From CAWDZK01 sp963807005 (GTDB lineage Bacteria; Actinomycetota; Actinomycetes; JACCUZ01): a DNA stretch of 64,000 bases. Each line of letters starts with the position of its first letter. Position 1 is the stretch's first letter. The stretch is taken from assembly GCA_963807005.1 (NCBI GenBank), contig CAWDZK010000001.1, positions 248,001 through 312,000 of the forward strand, in the 5' to 3' direction. Under the pieces are notes generated by a model that saw only the letters and a list, made by a program, of their open reading frames with translations, had not been told where the DNA came from and did no database searches. Shown piece by piece: positions 23,637-33,742 of the stretch. The translations under genes and the position numbers were made by a program.

Positions 23637-24551
23637 TCACGAATTCCCGCCTACTGCTGACTCCGGCAGTCCGGGAATCTCGACGTGCACGAGAAAGACC
23701 GCACCGGCGTAGCCGCCGTCGCCGTCCGTGCCATCCCGGGCCGAGGTGACGACCAGTGTTCGCAGGTCGGGTCCGGCAAACATGCAGGACGTCGGTCGCC
23801 GTACTGGCATCGCCAGCACGCGATCTACCTCACCGTTGGGGTGATGACGGACAACCACTCCGCCGTCCCACTTGGCGCTCCACACGCCGCCTTCGGCATC
23901 GACGGTCAAGCCGTCGGGCAGCCAGCCCTCGGGGTCCTCGGCGAACGTCCGACCGTGGGTGGCGACGCCCAGCGTCGGGTCGTAGTCCCAGACGGAGATG
24001 CGGCGAGTTGGCGAGTCCGTGTAGTACATGAGCCGCCCGTCGGGGCTCCAACCGAGACCATTGGAGGTGCGGATCCCCGTGCGGACTAAACGACAAAGGC
24101 CCTCCGGCTCCCAGCGGTACAGCGAGCCGACCGGTGCGTCAGCGTCGTCGTGCATCGAGCCGAACCAGAGCCGTCCCTGCCGGTCGCACTTGCCGTCGTT
24201 GAACCGCTGATCCGGCCGGTCCGCCTCGAGGATGGCGATCGGCTCCGAAGCGCCGGAGTCGAGGTCCAGCCGGTGCAGCCCGTCCCGCAGACCAACCACG
24301 GCCTTGCCCGTCCCGTCCGGCACTACGAAGCCGACCTCGGACTCGGTTGGCCACCGCAACTGGTCGCTGCCGTCGAGCGCCGAGCTGTGGACCGAGCAGC
24401 CCAGGATGTCCACCCAGTAGAGCCGCTGCTCGTCGACCGACCACCACGGGCCTTCGCCGAGCTGGTTGCGCAGTGGCGACAGGATCACCATGCCGCCCGG
24501 CGAGAGACGCTCCAAGTGCACCGGGTCATCCACCCGCCGTGGGGCCGTCAC
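23637..24551 (-). CDS. SMP-30/gluconolactonase-family lactonase
   Basis: 304-residue six-bladed propeller hydrolase opening sugar lactones. Family residues visible: LGEGPWW near residue 32 with the metal Glu, RFNDGKCDRQGRLWFGSM (Asn), SNGLGWSPD and YYTDSP (Asn, Asp ligands) and GWLPDGLTVDAEGGVW. GTG start at 24551 overlaps the KDG kinase stop by four bases, so the two are coupled. It would convert the product of the GMC oxidoreductase into the free acid. Intact reading frame. Confidence 0.85.
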   Translation of the reverse strand: MTAPRRVDDPVHLERLSPGGMVILSPLRNQLGEGPWWSVDEQRLYWVDILGCSVHSSALDGSDQLRWPTESEVGFVVPDGTGKAVVGLRDGLHRLDLDSGASEPIAILEADRPDQRFNDGKCDRQGRLWFGSMHDDADAPVGSLYRWEPEGLCRLVRTGIRTSNGLGWSPDGRLMYYTDSPTRRISVWDYDPTLGVATHGRTFAEDPEGWLPDGLTVDAEGGVWSAKWDGGVVVRHHPNGEVDRVLAMPVRRPTSCMFAGPDLRTLVVTSARDGTDGDGGYAGAVFLVHVEIPGLPESAVGGNS

Positions 24552-25585
24552 CGTTGCACACGCGCACCGGCGCCTCGAACCAGTGCCTCGACCTCGGCCA
24601 GGCTGGCCATCGACGTGTCGCCCGGGGTCGTCATGGCAAGTGCACCATGGGCGGCGCCGTACTCGACCGCAGTGCGCACGTCGCCGCCCTTCTCCAGCAG
24701 CCCGTAGATGAGGCCAGCCGCGAAGCTGTCACCGCCACCCACGCGGTCGAAGATCTGCAGTTCCGGCCGGTGCGTCGAAGACACGACCTCGCCGTCGCAC
24801 CACGCGATGGCGCTCCAGTCGTTGACCGACGCAGTCTTCACCCCGCGCAACGTGGTGGCGACGATCCGGACGTTGTCGAATTCCTTGGACACGTCGTCGA
24901 CCATCGCGGCGAACTTGTCGACCTCGAGCGTCGAGAGGGTCGGGTCGGTGTCCGGTACCTCGAAGCCGAGACAGGCGGTGAAGTCCTCCTCGTTGCCGAT
25001 CAGGACGTCCACGTGCCGGACCAACGCCCGGTTGACCTCCTGCGCCTTGGCGGTCCCGCCGACGCTGCGCCAAAGGCTGGGACGGTAGTTCAGGTCGTAC
25101 GAGACGACCGTCCCGTGCCGGCGGGCTGCGAGCATTGCCTCCTCGACGACCGCGGGAGTGGACTCGGACAGCCCGGCGAAGATGCCACCGGTGTGGAACC
25201 ACCGTGCGCCGAGCGTCCCGAAGAGGTGGTCCCAGTCGACGTCTCCCGCACGCATCTGGCTCGCCGCGGTGTGGCCACGGTCGGAGACTCCGAGAGCCCC
25301 CCGAACGCCGAAGCCCCGCTCGGTGAAGTTGAGCCCGTTGCGGGTCGACCGGCCCAACCCGTCGTACGGGACCCAGCGGACGTGCGAGGTGTCGACACCG
25401 CCCTGGAGCATGAAGTCCTCGACGAGCCGGCCGACGTCGTTGTCGGCCAGCGCGGTCACGATCGCCGAGCGTAGACCGAAGACTCGCCGTAGTCCCCGCG
25501 CCACGTTGTACTCGCCGCCGCCCTCCCACGCCGCGAAGGTGCGCGCCGTCCGGATTCGGACGTCGCCCGGGTCGAGCCGCAGCAT
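24548..25585 (-). CDS. kdgK: 2-dehydro-3-deoxygluconokinase (PfkB family)
   Basis: 345 residues of a PfkB carbohydrate kinase. It shows AWEGGGEYNVARGL for substrate binding and the catalytic anion hole DRVGGGDSFAAGLIYG near residue 290. Its partners, a dehydratase and an aldolase, make KDG kinase the best reading. The ATG at 25585 lies inside the usual first strand: codons upstream give YDHVSLGEV in frame, with a natural-looking ATG one base out of frame at 25619. A one-base indel at the start is therefore likely. Confidence 0.75.
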   Translation of the reverse strand: MLRLDPGDVRIRTARTFAAWEGGGEYNVARGLRRVFGLRSAIVTALADNDVGRLVEDFMLQGGVDTSHVRWVPYDGLGRSTRNGLNFTERGFGVRGALGVSDRGHTAASQMRAGDVDWDHLFGTLGARWFHTGGIFAGLSESTPAVVEEAMLAARRHGTVVSYDLNYRPSLWRSVGGTAKAQEVNRALVRHVDVLIGNEEDFTACLGFEVPDTDPTLSTLEVDKFAAMVDDVSKEFDNVRIVATTLRGVKTASVNDWSAIAWCDGEVVSSTHRPELQIFDRVGGGDSFAAGLIYGLLEKGGDVRTAVEYGAAHGALAMTTPGDTSMASLAEVEALVRGAGARVQR

Positions 25586-25648
25586 GACCTCGCCGAGCGA
25601 GACGTGGTCGTAGCGGCATTCCTCAGCGGGCCGCAGCTGCAGATCATC

Positions 25649-26322
25649 TCATGCCACGATGCTCGGGAGCCCGTGGCTCGGCCGCTTCGGCGACCGCCTC
25701 GGAAGCCAGCCGTAGACCTCGTCGAAGCGACCACTCTGCAAGCAGGTCGGCCGCCACCATCCAGCTGCCACCCACGGCCAACACCGCGGGGTGACGGCGT
25801 AGGCGGGCAGGGTTCCGGCGGTGATCCCCCCCGTCGGAACGAACCGCGTGGTGGCGAACGGCGCGGCCAGCGCCGACGAGACGCCTTCAGCCCACCGAGC
25901 GGCCTCCGCCGGGAAGAACTTCACGCAGTCCAGTCCCGCGTCGAGGGCCATCAGGATCTCGGTGGCGGTCGCCACGCCAGGCAGAACGGGCACGCCGAGC
26001 CTCGGCACGCTTTGACCACCGACGGGCTGAAGCCGGGAGACACGACGAATCGGGCACCCACGGCGACCACGCGGTCGACCTGGTCCGGGCTGGTCACCGT
26101 CCCAGCGCCGACGAGAAGGTCTGGATCCTCCGCCAAGACGCCGAGGGTGGAGAGCGCCGAGGCTGTCCGGAGAGTCACCTCGACGCAGGGCAGCCCACCG
26201 TCCTTCAGCGCGTCGCCCAGTGAGGAAGCGACAGCCGCGTCCTCGACCACGGCCACCGGGATCACGCCGATCTCACCGAGCCGTTCGAGAACGTCGGTGG
26301 TTGCGTGCGCCCGCACGGTCAT
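25649..26322 (-). pseudogene. eda: KDPG/KHG-type aldolase, frameshifted
   Basis: The N-terminal part reads VIPVAVVEDAAVASSL, GLPCVEVTLRT and GAGTVTSPDQV, then the frame changes near 26005 to give RLGVPVLPGVATATEI, GLDCVKFFPAEAA (Schiff-base Lys in VKFFPAE) and VPTGGIT. Further shifts near 25800 and 25710 recover HPAVLAVGGSWMV and RLASEAVAEAA. All expected blocks of a 2-keto-3-deoxy-6-phosphogluconate aldolase are present in order, so the gene is complete apart from at least three indels. It would split the kinase product into pyruvate and an aldehyde phosphate. Confidence 0.8.
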
Positions 26323-27446
26323 GCTGACCACCGCGAACCGCTCGAAAGCGTCCGCGCCGAGCTCGACTCCGAGACCCGGGGCGTCCGAAGCCTCGACGTA
26401 GCCGTCCTTGACCTGGAGCGGGTCGACCAGCATCCCGTCCCAGCCGGGACCGCCGTAGGCGTCGACCTCGATCAGCGGCGCGTTCTCGCAGGCAAGGATC
26501 AGGTGCAGGCCGGCGGCCAGCGCCACGCCGGTGCCGGACGAGCAGGCGATGTGCGGGACGCAGTCGATGTTCCACGCGCTGGCCATGTCCGCCACCCGCT
26601 TGGCCTCGGAGATGCCGCCGACGCTCGTGCAGTCCGGCTGCAGGACGTCGAAGGTCCGTCTGTTGAGGAGGTCGAGGTACTCGAACCGGGTCAGCAGGGA
26701 CTCCCCGCCTGCCAGCCTGATCGAGACCCGGTCGGCCAGCCAGGTGTGGTCGTCGACGTACTGCGTCAGGCTGCGCGACAGGATCGGCTCCTCGAGCCAG
26801 GCCACGCCGAGCTGCTCGAGCTCACCTGCGAGCACCAGCGCGCCGCGGCGGTCGTAGGACATGTTCGCGTCGAGCATGATGTCGACCCCATCCCCGACGG
26901 CCTCGCGCACCTGGGCCACCATGTCCACCGTTCCGCCGGAGGTCACGGGTCGCGCGCAGCTTCATCGCGCTGAAGCCGTCGGCCACCGCCCGTTCGGCCT
27001 CCGCGACCGTCTCGGCTGTCGGCTTGAGGGACGGCGCGAAGTAGGCCCGCACGCGCGGCTTTGCCGCTCCCAGCAGCTTGTAGACGGGCAGGTTCGCGAC
27101 CTTGCCCATGAGGTCCCAGAGGGCGATGTCGATGCCGCTGAGCGCGTAGGTCTCGATCCCCCGGCGACCCCACATGTGGGTCGCATCGAGCATGCGTTGC
27201 CACAGGGCAGCGATCTGCGAGGGATCCTCACCCACCAGCATCGGAGCAAGCTGGTCGTTGATGATCGGACCAACAGTGGAGAAGTACTCCGCCGAGAAGC
27301 CCGCCTCCCCGTAGCCCACCAAGCCCCTCGTCGGTGGCCACGCTGACGATGATGCCGCCCTTGACGCCGACTGACATGGCGCCCCACCGCAACTTCTCGT
27401 CCAGCGGGCTGCCCAGTGGCGTAGCGCGAACTTCCGTGATCTTCAT
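26319..27446 (-). pseudogene. Enolase-superfamily sugar-acid dehydratase, frameshifted
   Basis: Mandelate racemase/muconate-lactonising type. From ATG 27446 it starts MKITEVRATPLGSP, shifts near 27315 into VGYGEAGFSAEYFS, shifts near 26945 after GFSAMKLRA (the KxR base motif) and continues with LDANMSYD, WLEEPI, AGGES (three metal acids), VPHIACSSGTGVALA (catalytic His) and GVELGADAFERFAV. Start to TGA is exactly 376 codons, the family length, so the indels nearly cancel. Specific substrate unclear; galactonate, arabinonate or rhamnonate are all possible. Confidence 0.82.
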
Positions 27447-27643
27447 CTTCCGTCCAGTCGTCAGTTCGGTGGCGGTGGGCAGGTCGCCCCTGTCCCGGCT
27501 GAGCACCGGGAGGGGAGCGGGCTCCCACTGGCCCCTCGGTCCGTGAGACTGAAGGTGTGGAGTACCAGGCTGGTGATGGCGGCTCTGCGCATCCCAGCCC
27601 GGGTGTCGGATCCCTACCGCGATACGGCGGTGTGAGACCGACC

Positions 27644-28239
27644 TCAAAGCGACTCCCGGCTGGGTCGTCGGTATTTGTCGCGCAGCTGCCTGTCGGACCG
27701 CCGTGCGAGCCGAAGCCGTTGCGCTCCAGGTACGAGACAGGGCCTCGACGAAGACCGGCAGGTCCGGTGGCGTGCGCGAGGTGATGACGTTGCCGTCCTC
27801 GACCACCGCCTCGTCGACCCAGGTGCCACCGGCGTTCACCACGTCGTCGCGGATCGGGAGGTAGCCAGTCGCCCGACGCCCACTCACCGCGCCGGCCGAG
27901 CAGAGCATCCAGCCTCCGTGGCAGATGGCTGCCGTGAGCTTGCCCGCCTGGTACACGTCGCGCACCAGGTCGACCATCGCCGGGTGGAGCCGCATGTTGT
28001 CGGGGGCGAAGCCGCCCGGGCACGATCACGGCGTCGAAGTCCTCCGCGCTGCGCCTCGTCGGCCGACAGGTCGGCCTCCATCGGGTAGTGCTCCTTGCTG
28101 TCGAAGGAGTCCTTGCGCCCGCTGCCGATCACCTTGACGTCCGCGCCGGCGGCCTGCAGCCGAAGCAGCGGGTACCAGCCTTCGAGGATCTGGTACTCGT
28201 CCTCGATCAGAGCGCTACACGCGCACCGTTCAGGCTCAT
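27644..28239 (-). pseudogene. DJ-1/PfpI-family protein, frameshifted
   Basis: ATG 28239 starts MSLNGARVAL, then a one-base loss gives LIEDEYQILEGWYPLLRLQ (conserved Glu). Later shifts join SGRKDSFDSKEHYPMEADL to LHPAMVDLVRDVYQ, AAICHGGWMLCSAG (nucleophile Cys in CHGG) and WVDEAVVEDGNVITSRTP. The C-terminus needs one more shift. These proteins include glyoxalases and stress hydrolases. Its place downstream of a cysteine hydrolase suggests an accessory role, not a core pathway step. Confidence 0.75.
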
Positions 28240-28304
28240 GATTGCCTTTCCATTGCTGTCGATGTGTCGCTCGCTCCGAGGTGCATGCAGGTGTCGGGTC
28301 GGTC

Positions 28305-29014
28305 CTACTCGGCGGCACCGATCTTCTGGAGGAACTCCTTGCTCAGCAGCACGTCGCCGTGGTTGGCCTGGATGTTCCGCAGCGCCTCCCAGTGCTGACC
28401 GAAGCCGTCGGGTCGCTCCGACGGCGCCGACGGGGATCGCCGCGGTGGTGTCAGCCAGGACGATGATCTTGTAGTCCTGGTTGGCGCCGTCGATCGCCGT
28501 GGCGATCTGGCAGTTGCCGGTGGACAGACCTGCGACCACCAGGGTGTCGGCCCCGGCCCTGCGCATGACTCGTTGAGCGGCGTGCCGAAGAAGGAGCTGA
28601 ACCGGTGCTTGCGCAGCACGGGCTCGTCCGGCAGCGGCTTGAGCTCGTCGACGAGCTCGTCACCGCCGTTGCCCCAGCGACCCGGGAACGTTCCAACGGC
28701 AGGATCCCCGGCCACTTCAGGTCGGCGACGCCCGCGTCCTTGCCGTCCGGCCGCAGGCCCCACAGCGACCAGACCACCGGGATCCCGGCGGTGCGGCAGG
28801 CTTCGAGCACTCGGACGACCGGCTGGACGACGTCCTTGCCCTCGGGAGCACCGCCGACGCTCTCGATGTACATGGCGCCGCCGGGCTCCGCGCAGGCCTT
28901 CTGCATGTCCAGAACGAGCAGCATCGTCTTCTTCGGGTCGATCGTCTTTGCCACCATGGCCGACCGGTCGATGACGTCGTCGATGTGCTTGTAGGTGAAG
29001 TCCAGCGATGACAT
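28305..29014 (-). pseudogene. Isochorismatase-family cysteine hydrolase, frameshifted
   Basis: ATG at 29014 behind a GAGGAGGATCC ribosome site. The first frame gives TMLLVLDMQKACAEPGGAMY (catalytic Asp) and IPVVWSLWGLRPDG. After a shift near 28690 comes DELVDELKPLPDEPVLRKHR with FSSFFGTPLNE (Lys region), then DTLVVAGLSTGNCQIATA with the nucleophile Cys in GNCQ, and after another shift QHWEALRNIQANHGDV to the TAG. Three indels, all motifs intact. Family members hydrolyse amides or vinyl ethers; the substrate is unknown. Confidence 0.8.
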
Positions 29015-29097
29015 GTGGATCCTCCTCGAGCCCCCGCGCAACACGCGGGCTTGTGTGGTGGCGACTCGGGGTCCGCGTCGCCCGGCGAACGGTGAGC

Positions 29098-29152
29098 AGG
29101 TGGTCAGGTGGTCTGACCTGTTGGTAGGTTAACTGCGGGGTGACAGGTGGTC
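29098..29152. promoter_or_regulatory. Candidate GntR operator cluster
   Basis: AGGTGGTC occurs three times, at 29098, 29106 and 29145, and the second is part of the imperfect dyad TGGTCTGACCT (29109-29119), close to the FadR-type consensus TGGT-N3-ACCA. It lies in the gap before the cysteine hydrolase gene, where a promoter would be. Confidence 0.5.
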
Positions 29153-29180
29153 AACCCTGCGCTGGCCCGCACGGCCCCCG

Positions 29181-29899
29181 TTATTCGGGGATCTCCCACT
29201 GGGACTGTTGACTCAGGTAGGGGATCAAGTCGCCCCACGTAGAGGCATGGTCGAAGAACTGGTCGGTCGAGTACGAGCCGTCCATCGTGGCCTTCAACGA
29301 CTTAGGCCCCTCGAAGCCGATGAGGCTCCAGGCCACCCGGTCCTTGTTGCCGCCGTACACGGGGTCCGCGTAGAACCCCTGCTTGACGTGAAGACAGATG
29401 GCGTCGAAGAAGCCGAGCCCGTCGTCGTTCGTGAACTGGGTGAAGGTGCTGGCCGGCTCCGTCGTTCCCAGCGTGACCGGCCCGGGCTTGGGACTGACCC
29501 GACAGCGACTCCAGGGCCGCGTCCTGCTGTCGCCTCGTCCAGCGACACGAATGGCCCTCCGAACTGTCGCTCGGCGATCTCGTCGAGCTGTGCGAGTCCT
29601 GCCCGGTACGTTGCCTGCATGTCGGCGATGCGTGCCCGCCATGCGTTGGCGTACCGGCCATCGATCCGCAGGAAGCCGGAGCCGTCGGCGGAGGCGTAGA
29701 TGTAGTCGATGCCCGAGAGGTATCGGTCGATGAAGACCACGACACGCGCCTCGCGAGCGCCGGGCTCATGGTCGGTCGGGATGATCCGCGCCGAGATCGC
29801 CTCCACCGTGTCCCACTCGTGCCGGGTGAAGAAGAGCGGCTCTGTCGAGTCCGGGTCGACCGGCCCGAGAAAGGTCTCCCAGTCCGCCTTGGAGCTCAT
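29181..29899 (-). pseudogene. Gluconate 2-dehydrogenase subunit 3-like small subunit, frameshifted
   Basis: ATG at 29899 overlaps the GMC stop (ATGA). The first frame reads EPLFFTRHEWDTVEAISARI, IPTDHEPGAREARVVVFIDR and RAGLAQLDEIAERQFGGPF, the hallmarks of this family. Two shifts near 29520 and 29480 lead to FTQFTNDDGLGFFDAICLH and GGNKDRVAWSLIGFEG before the TAA. This subunit helps export or electron transfer of the flavin subunit in FAD-dependent sugar dehydrogenases. Confidence 0.82.
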
Positions 29900-31602
29900 G
29901 TCCGGCTCCTCTCGGTTCCGCGAGGTCGTGTTCCGGGCGAAGGCGATCGTTCCTCGCGACCGGTGAGGTAGTGCTCGGCGATGTACTCGCAGCTTCGCCA
30001 GGCGTTGGCCATCATCGCCAGCGTGGGGTTGACCCCGAGCGAGGTCGGGAAGCCGGAGCCGTCGACGACGAACAGGTTCTCGACGTCGTGCGACTGTCAC
30101 CACTCGTTGAGCACCGATGTGCTGGGGTCGAACCCCATCCGCGCGGTTCCGTGCTGGTGACAGGTGTTGCCGGTCACCTCGTCCAGGTAGACAGGGATCG
30201 TCTTGCGAGCTCCCGGCCACTTCGAGGATCTCGATGTTCTTGTCCACCTGCCACTTGCCCATCGCCAGGTCGTTGTCATGGGCCTTGTGGGTGATCCGTG
30301 CGACCGGCAGCCCCAGGTAGTCCTTGAGGGTGGGGTCGAGGTCGACGCGGTTGGCTTCCTGCGGCATGTCGTGGAGGATCAGGCCGATCTTCATCGCGTA
30401 GTTGAAGAAGTTGCGGTCGGCGTCCTTGAACGCGTGGCCCCACTGCGGTCGTCCAGGAAACACGTAGTTGATGGGGTGACAGATCTGCGAGGCGGAGGTG
30501 ATGCAGCCACCGATGTGCCCGCGGTTCTCGTCCGTCTCGTAGAAGTCCATCGAGCCGCCGCTGATGTAGTTGCCTGTCCAGCCGTAGAGCGGGTCGTCGA
30601 TCTCCTGGTCGAAGAAACCGATGGCGAAGAGGTACTCGTGGAAGGTCGCGTTCTTCCCGACGAGTCCCGACGAGTTGGCGAGGCCGTCGGGGTGCTGGGT
30701 CGACTTGGAGAGCAGCATGAGCCGGGCCGTCTCGATCGCGCCCAGAGCCAGGACGACTACGCGCGCCTCCTGCTCCCACTCGGCGCCCTCGTCGTCGATG
30801 TAGATCACGCCGGTCGCCTTGCCGTCCTTGCCGACCGTGACCTCGCGGACGAAGCAGTCGGCCCGCAGCTCGAGGTTCCCGGTGGCGAGGGCCTCAGGGA
30901 TGAAGGTGGTCAGCGTGTTCGACCGAGCACCGCTGGGGTCGCCGTACTGGTTCCAGAAGCTGGTCCTGTTGGACGGCTCGCGGCCCTTGTGGTTGTTCGT
31001 CACGCTGGCGTGCGGGATGGGGAAGGCGTTGATCCCCATCTTGTTGCACGCGTCGTAGAACTTGCGGCCCCACTTGGTCGGCCGCAACGGCGGGCTGGGG
31101 TAGGGCTTGCTGCGGAAGCCCTCGCCCTTCTCGGCGCCGGCGATTCCGGAGATCCCGAACTCCCACTCGATCTTGGTCAGGTACGGCTCGAGGTGCTCGT
31201 ACTGGAACGGCCAGTCCGCGAGGCTCATGCCGTCGACGTCGCCGTGCAGGGAGAGCTGGAGGAAGTCGGACGGGCCGCGGGCGTGGCACCCAGCCCGCCC
31301 AGTGGTTCGTGCCGCCGCCGACGAGCTGCGGGGTCATCGAGAACGGATAGGGCTCTGCGACGTCGTCCTCCGTGATCCGCCTGGTCCGCGGGGACAGCTT
31401 GGCGTCGGGCCACATGTAGTTGCGGTTGACGAACTTGAGTTCGTCACCGGAGTAGTGCTCGTCGTGACGCAGGTGACGGACCACGCTCGAGACCCACGAC
31501 CTTCAGGCCGGCTTCGCTGAGGACCTTCGCCGCGGTCCCGCCACTCGCGCCCAGTCCGACGATGACGACGTCGACAGGGTCTGGCTTGGTTTTCTTGGTC
31601 AT
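29896..31602 (-). pseudogene. GMC-family FAD sugar oxidoreductase, frameshifted and with one in-frame stop
   Basis: From ATG 31602: VDVVIVGLGASGGTAAKVL (FAD-binding), a shift to HDEHYSGDELKFVNRNYM and GGGTNHWAGWVPR, a second shift into a long central stretch with VVLALGAIETARLML and HEYLFAIGFFD, then a shift before GNTCHQHGTARMGFDP (catalytic His). A TGA follows NEW, and the same frame continues with NLFVVDGSGFPTSLGVNPT. Start to stop is exactly 569 codons. With its small subunit it would oxidise a sugar or glycoside, for example to a lactone or a 3-keto form. Confidence 0.83.
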
Positions 31603-31655
31603 CGCTGCTCCGTACGGATCGGTGTGCGGGTGGACGGGTTGGTGCTTGCGTTGGT

Positions 31656-32414
31656 CTAGTCGGCAGTACTGGTGACCGCCGGGTCGCTCTGCTCGGCGGT
31701 CTGGGACTTCGCGATCTCACGGGCGAGGTGCTCCTCGGCCTTGCGAAGGTGGGCGAGTGCTTCCTTGCTGGCTCCTGACGGGTCGGACCTCGTAATCGCC
31801 TCGAGAATCCGCCGGTGATCGTTATGAGCCGTCTCACGACGGTTCGGGATCGCGATCGCCTTGCCGGAGTAGTCGCGGTGGTGCGGCCGGAGGTGGTCGT
31901 ACATGACGGACAGCAGGCGATTCCTGGACGACTGCACGATCAGACGGTGGAACTCGAAGTCCAGGGTGGTGAACTCGTGCGGGCTGATCCCCGGCCGGCC
32001 CGACCGCTCGACGATCGCCATGAGGCGGTCGATGTCCTGGGTCGTGCGCCGCTCGGCGCTGTGGGCGGCCGCCTTCGGCTCGATGGAGTAGCGAGCCTCG
32101 AACAGCTCCAGGGCCGACACGTCGCCCGCGAGCGACAGCGAGAGGTTCGTGTAGTGGTTGCTGCTCCGGTTGACGACGAACGTCCCGACGCCGTGGTTCT
32201 TGATGATGGTGCCGAGAGCCTCGAGGGTCCGGATCGCTTCGCGCATGCTGCCCCGACCCACACCGAACCGCTCAGCCAGCTCACGCTCCGACGGCAGGCG
32301 GCCGTCGGAACCGAAGTGCTCCGTGCGGATCAGCGCCTCGAGCTGAGCGGCGACGGCGTCGGCCACTCTGAGGGGCCGAACCGGCACGATGCCCAACTGC
32401 GGCTGGCCGCTCAC
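31656..32414 (-). CDS. GntR/FadR-family transcriptional regulator
   Basis: About 252 residues with an N-terminal winged helix (SERELAERFGVGRGSMREA) and a C-terminal FCD domain (LDFEFHRLIVQSS, DHRRILEAI). I choose the GTG at 32414 because GGAGGG lies four bases before it; the frame is open to an ATG at 32450. It is flanked by the GMC gene and the sugar-binding protein on the same strand. It shares the layout of the other regulator at 22.8 kb, and either could bind the TGGT-N3-ACCA sites. Intact frame. Confidence 0.87.
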   Translation of the reverse strand: MSGQPQLGIVPVRPLRVADAVAAQLEALIRTEHFGSDGRLPSERELAERFGVGRGSMREAIRTLEALGTIIKNHGVGTFVVNRSSNHYTNLSLSLAGDVSALELFEARYSIEPKAAAHSAERRTTQDIDRLMAIVERSGRPGISPHEFTTLDFEFHRLIVQSSRNRLLSVMYDHLRPHHRDYSGKAIAIPNRRETAHNDHRRILEAITRSDPSGASKEALAHLRKAEEHLAREIAKSQTAEQSDPAVTSTAD

Positions 32415-32499
32415 GGAACCCTCCGTTCCTCTCGGGACTGATCTCTTCATCGACGAAGTGCTGTTAGGTCCGGCCGGGCCCCCGTTCCCGCCCGACCTG

Positions 32500-33651
32500 T
32501 CAGGCGCCGTACTTCTTCGGCGCCGCCAGAGCCCACTCGGTGTAGGCCTGGTGCCAGTCGACGTTCGACTTGTCCACGACCTCCGTCGGGTTGTTGATGA
32601 TCTGAGTGACGGTCTGATCCAGAACGGCCGTCGCGAAGATCGCCTTGATCAGGTTCTGACCCTGGTCGACGCCGCCGATGTCGACGGTCGCGGTCAACTT
32701 GCCTCCGCGGATCTGCTCGTAGCCGGAGACGAGCCCGTCGGCGCCGATGGTGAGGATGCCTTCCTTGCCGTCCCAGTGCTTCAGACCGGCGGCGTCGATC
32801 GCCTGAGACGCCCCGAGGGCCATCTCCTCGTTCTCCCCGTACACGGCGTTGACATCTCGGTTCTTGGTGAGCAGGTCCTGCGCGGCGGTGAAGCCTTTGT
32901 CTCGGACGTAACCGCCGTCGGCCTCACCGACGACCTTGATCCCCGGGTTCTCCTCGAGCGCCTTGTCGAAGCCGATCCGGCGGCCACGGGTCCAGTCGGA
33001 GCCGGAGGGGCCCCAGATCTGCAGAATGTTTCCCTGCCCGCCCAGCTTGTCCGCGATGTACGTGCCGGCCAGGTAGCCCGACTGCCATCGGTTGTCGTAC
33101 CCGACGTTGGTGACTGTCTGAAGCTCCTCCTCGGGGTACAGCTCCGCCGGCTGGTTGAACTGGTAGATCTTGACGCCCTTCTCGGACGCGTCCTTGTAGA
33201 GGCTCTGCACCGTGGCGAAGTTGGCGCCGGTGCACACCGCGATCGCGTCGAACTTGCGCGAGACCCAGGACTGCACGATGCCCAGAGTTCCCTGAACGGC
33301 GTTGAAGTCGCCTACGGGCGCCTGGCGCTCCCACACCCAGCTGCACCCGAAGCGCTCCTCGTAGTCGGACATGACCCGCCATGCGGCGTGCTCGATCTGG
33401 GTGAAGTTCTCCGACAGCACCGGCGGGGTGAAGCCGACCTTGATCTCCCGCCCGTCGACGATCTTCTTGATGGCCTCGTCGTAGCTCTGCGACGTGGAGG
33501 TTCCCACCGCACCGCCGCCGGATGACGCGGCCGCGGACTCGTCGCCAGAGCTGGAAGTGCACCCCGCAAGCGTGGCAGCACCCACGCCGGCGCCGATGAT
33601 GCCCGCGGAGCGGAGCAGTGAGCGGCGCGAAAGGCCCTCGTGGTTCGTCAT
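32500..33651 (-). CDS. Sugar ABC transporter substrate-binding lipoprotein
   Basis: 383 residues from ATG 33651. The N-terminus RRSLLRSAGIIGAGVG and then LAGCTSSS suggests a Tat-exported lipoprotein. The mature protein is a type-I periplasmic-binding fold of the ribose/xylose group: DAIAVCTGANFATVQSLY, VKIYQFNQPAEL, YLAGTYIADKLGGQGNIL and AVYGENEEMALGASQA. It delivers a monosaccharide or polyol to the two permeases encoded upstream. Intact frame. Confidence 0.88.
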   Translation of the reverse strand: MTNHEGLSRRSLLRSAGIIGAGVGAATLAGCTSSSGDESAAASSGGGAVGTSTSQSYDEAIKKIVDGREIKVGFTPPVLSENFTQIEHAAWRVMSDYEERFGCSWVWERQAPVGDFNAVQGTLGIVQSWVSRKFDAIAVCTGANFATVQSLYKDASEKGVKIYQFNQPAELYPEEELQTVTNVGYDNRWQSGYLAGTYIADKLGGQGNILQIWGPSGSDWTRGRRIGFDKALEENPGIKVVGEADGGYVRDKGFTAAQDLLTKNRDVNAVYGENEEMALGASQAIDAAGLKHWDGKEGILTIGADGLVSGYEQIRGGKLTATVDIGGVDQGQNLIKAIFATAVLDQTVTQIINNPTEVVDKSNVDWHQAYTEWALAAPKKYGA

Positions 33652-33742
33652 TGCTGATCTCCTTTGTGGTGTGCATCGAGGTGGATGGTGCATGCCATGT
33701 GCACTTGTCGCGCACGCTGCTGGAGCAGAGGGCAATGCCGGG

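Noticed and set aside
25951..26946. Natural fusion of a sugar-acid dehydratase with an aldolase
   Set aside because: The apparent fusion comes from a frame shift: an ATGA overlap (26319-26322) marks the normal end of one gene and start of the next.
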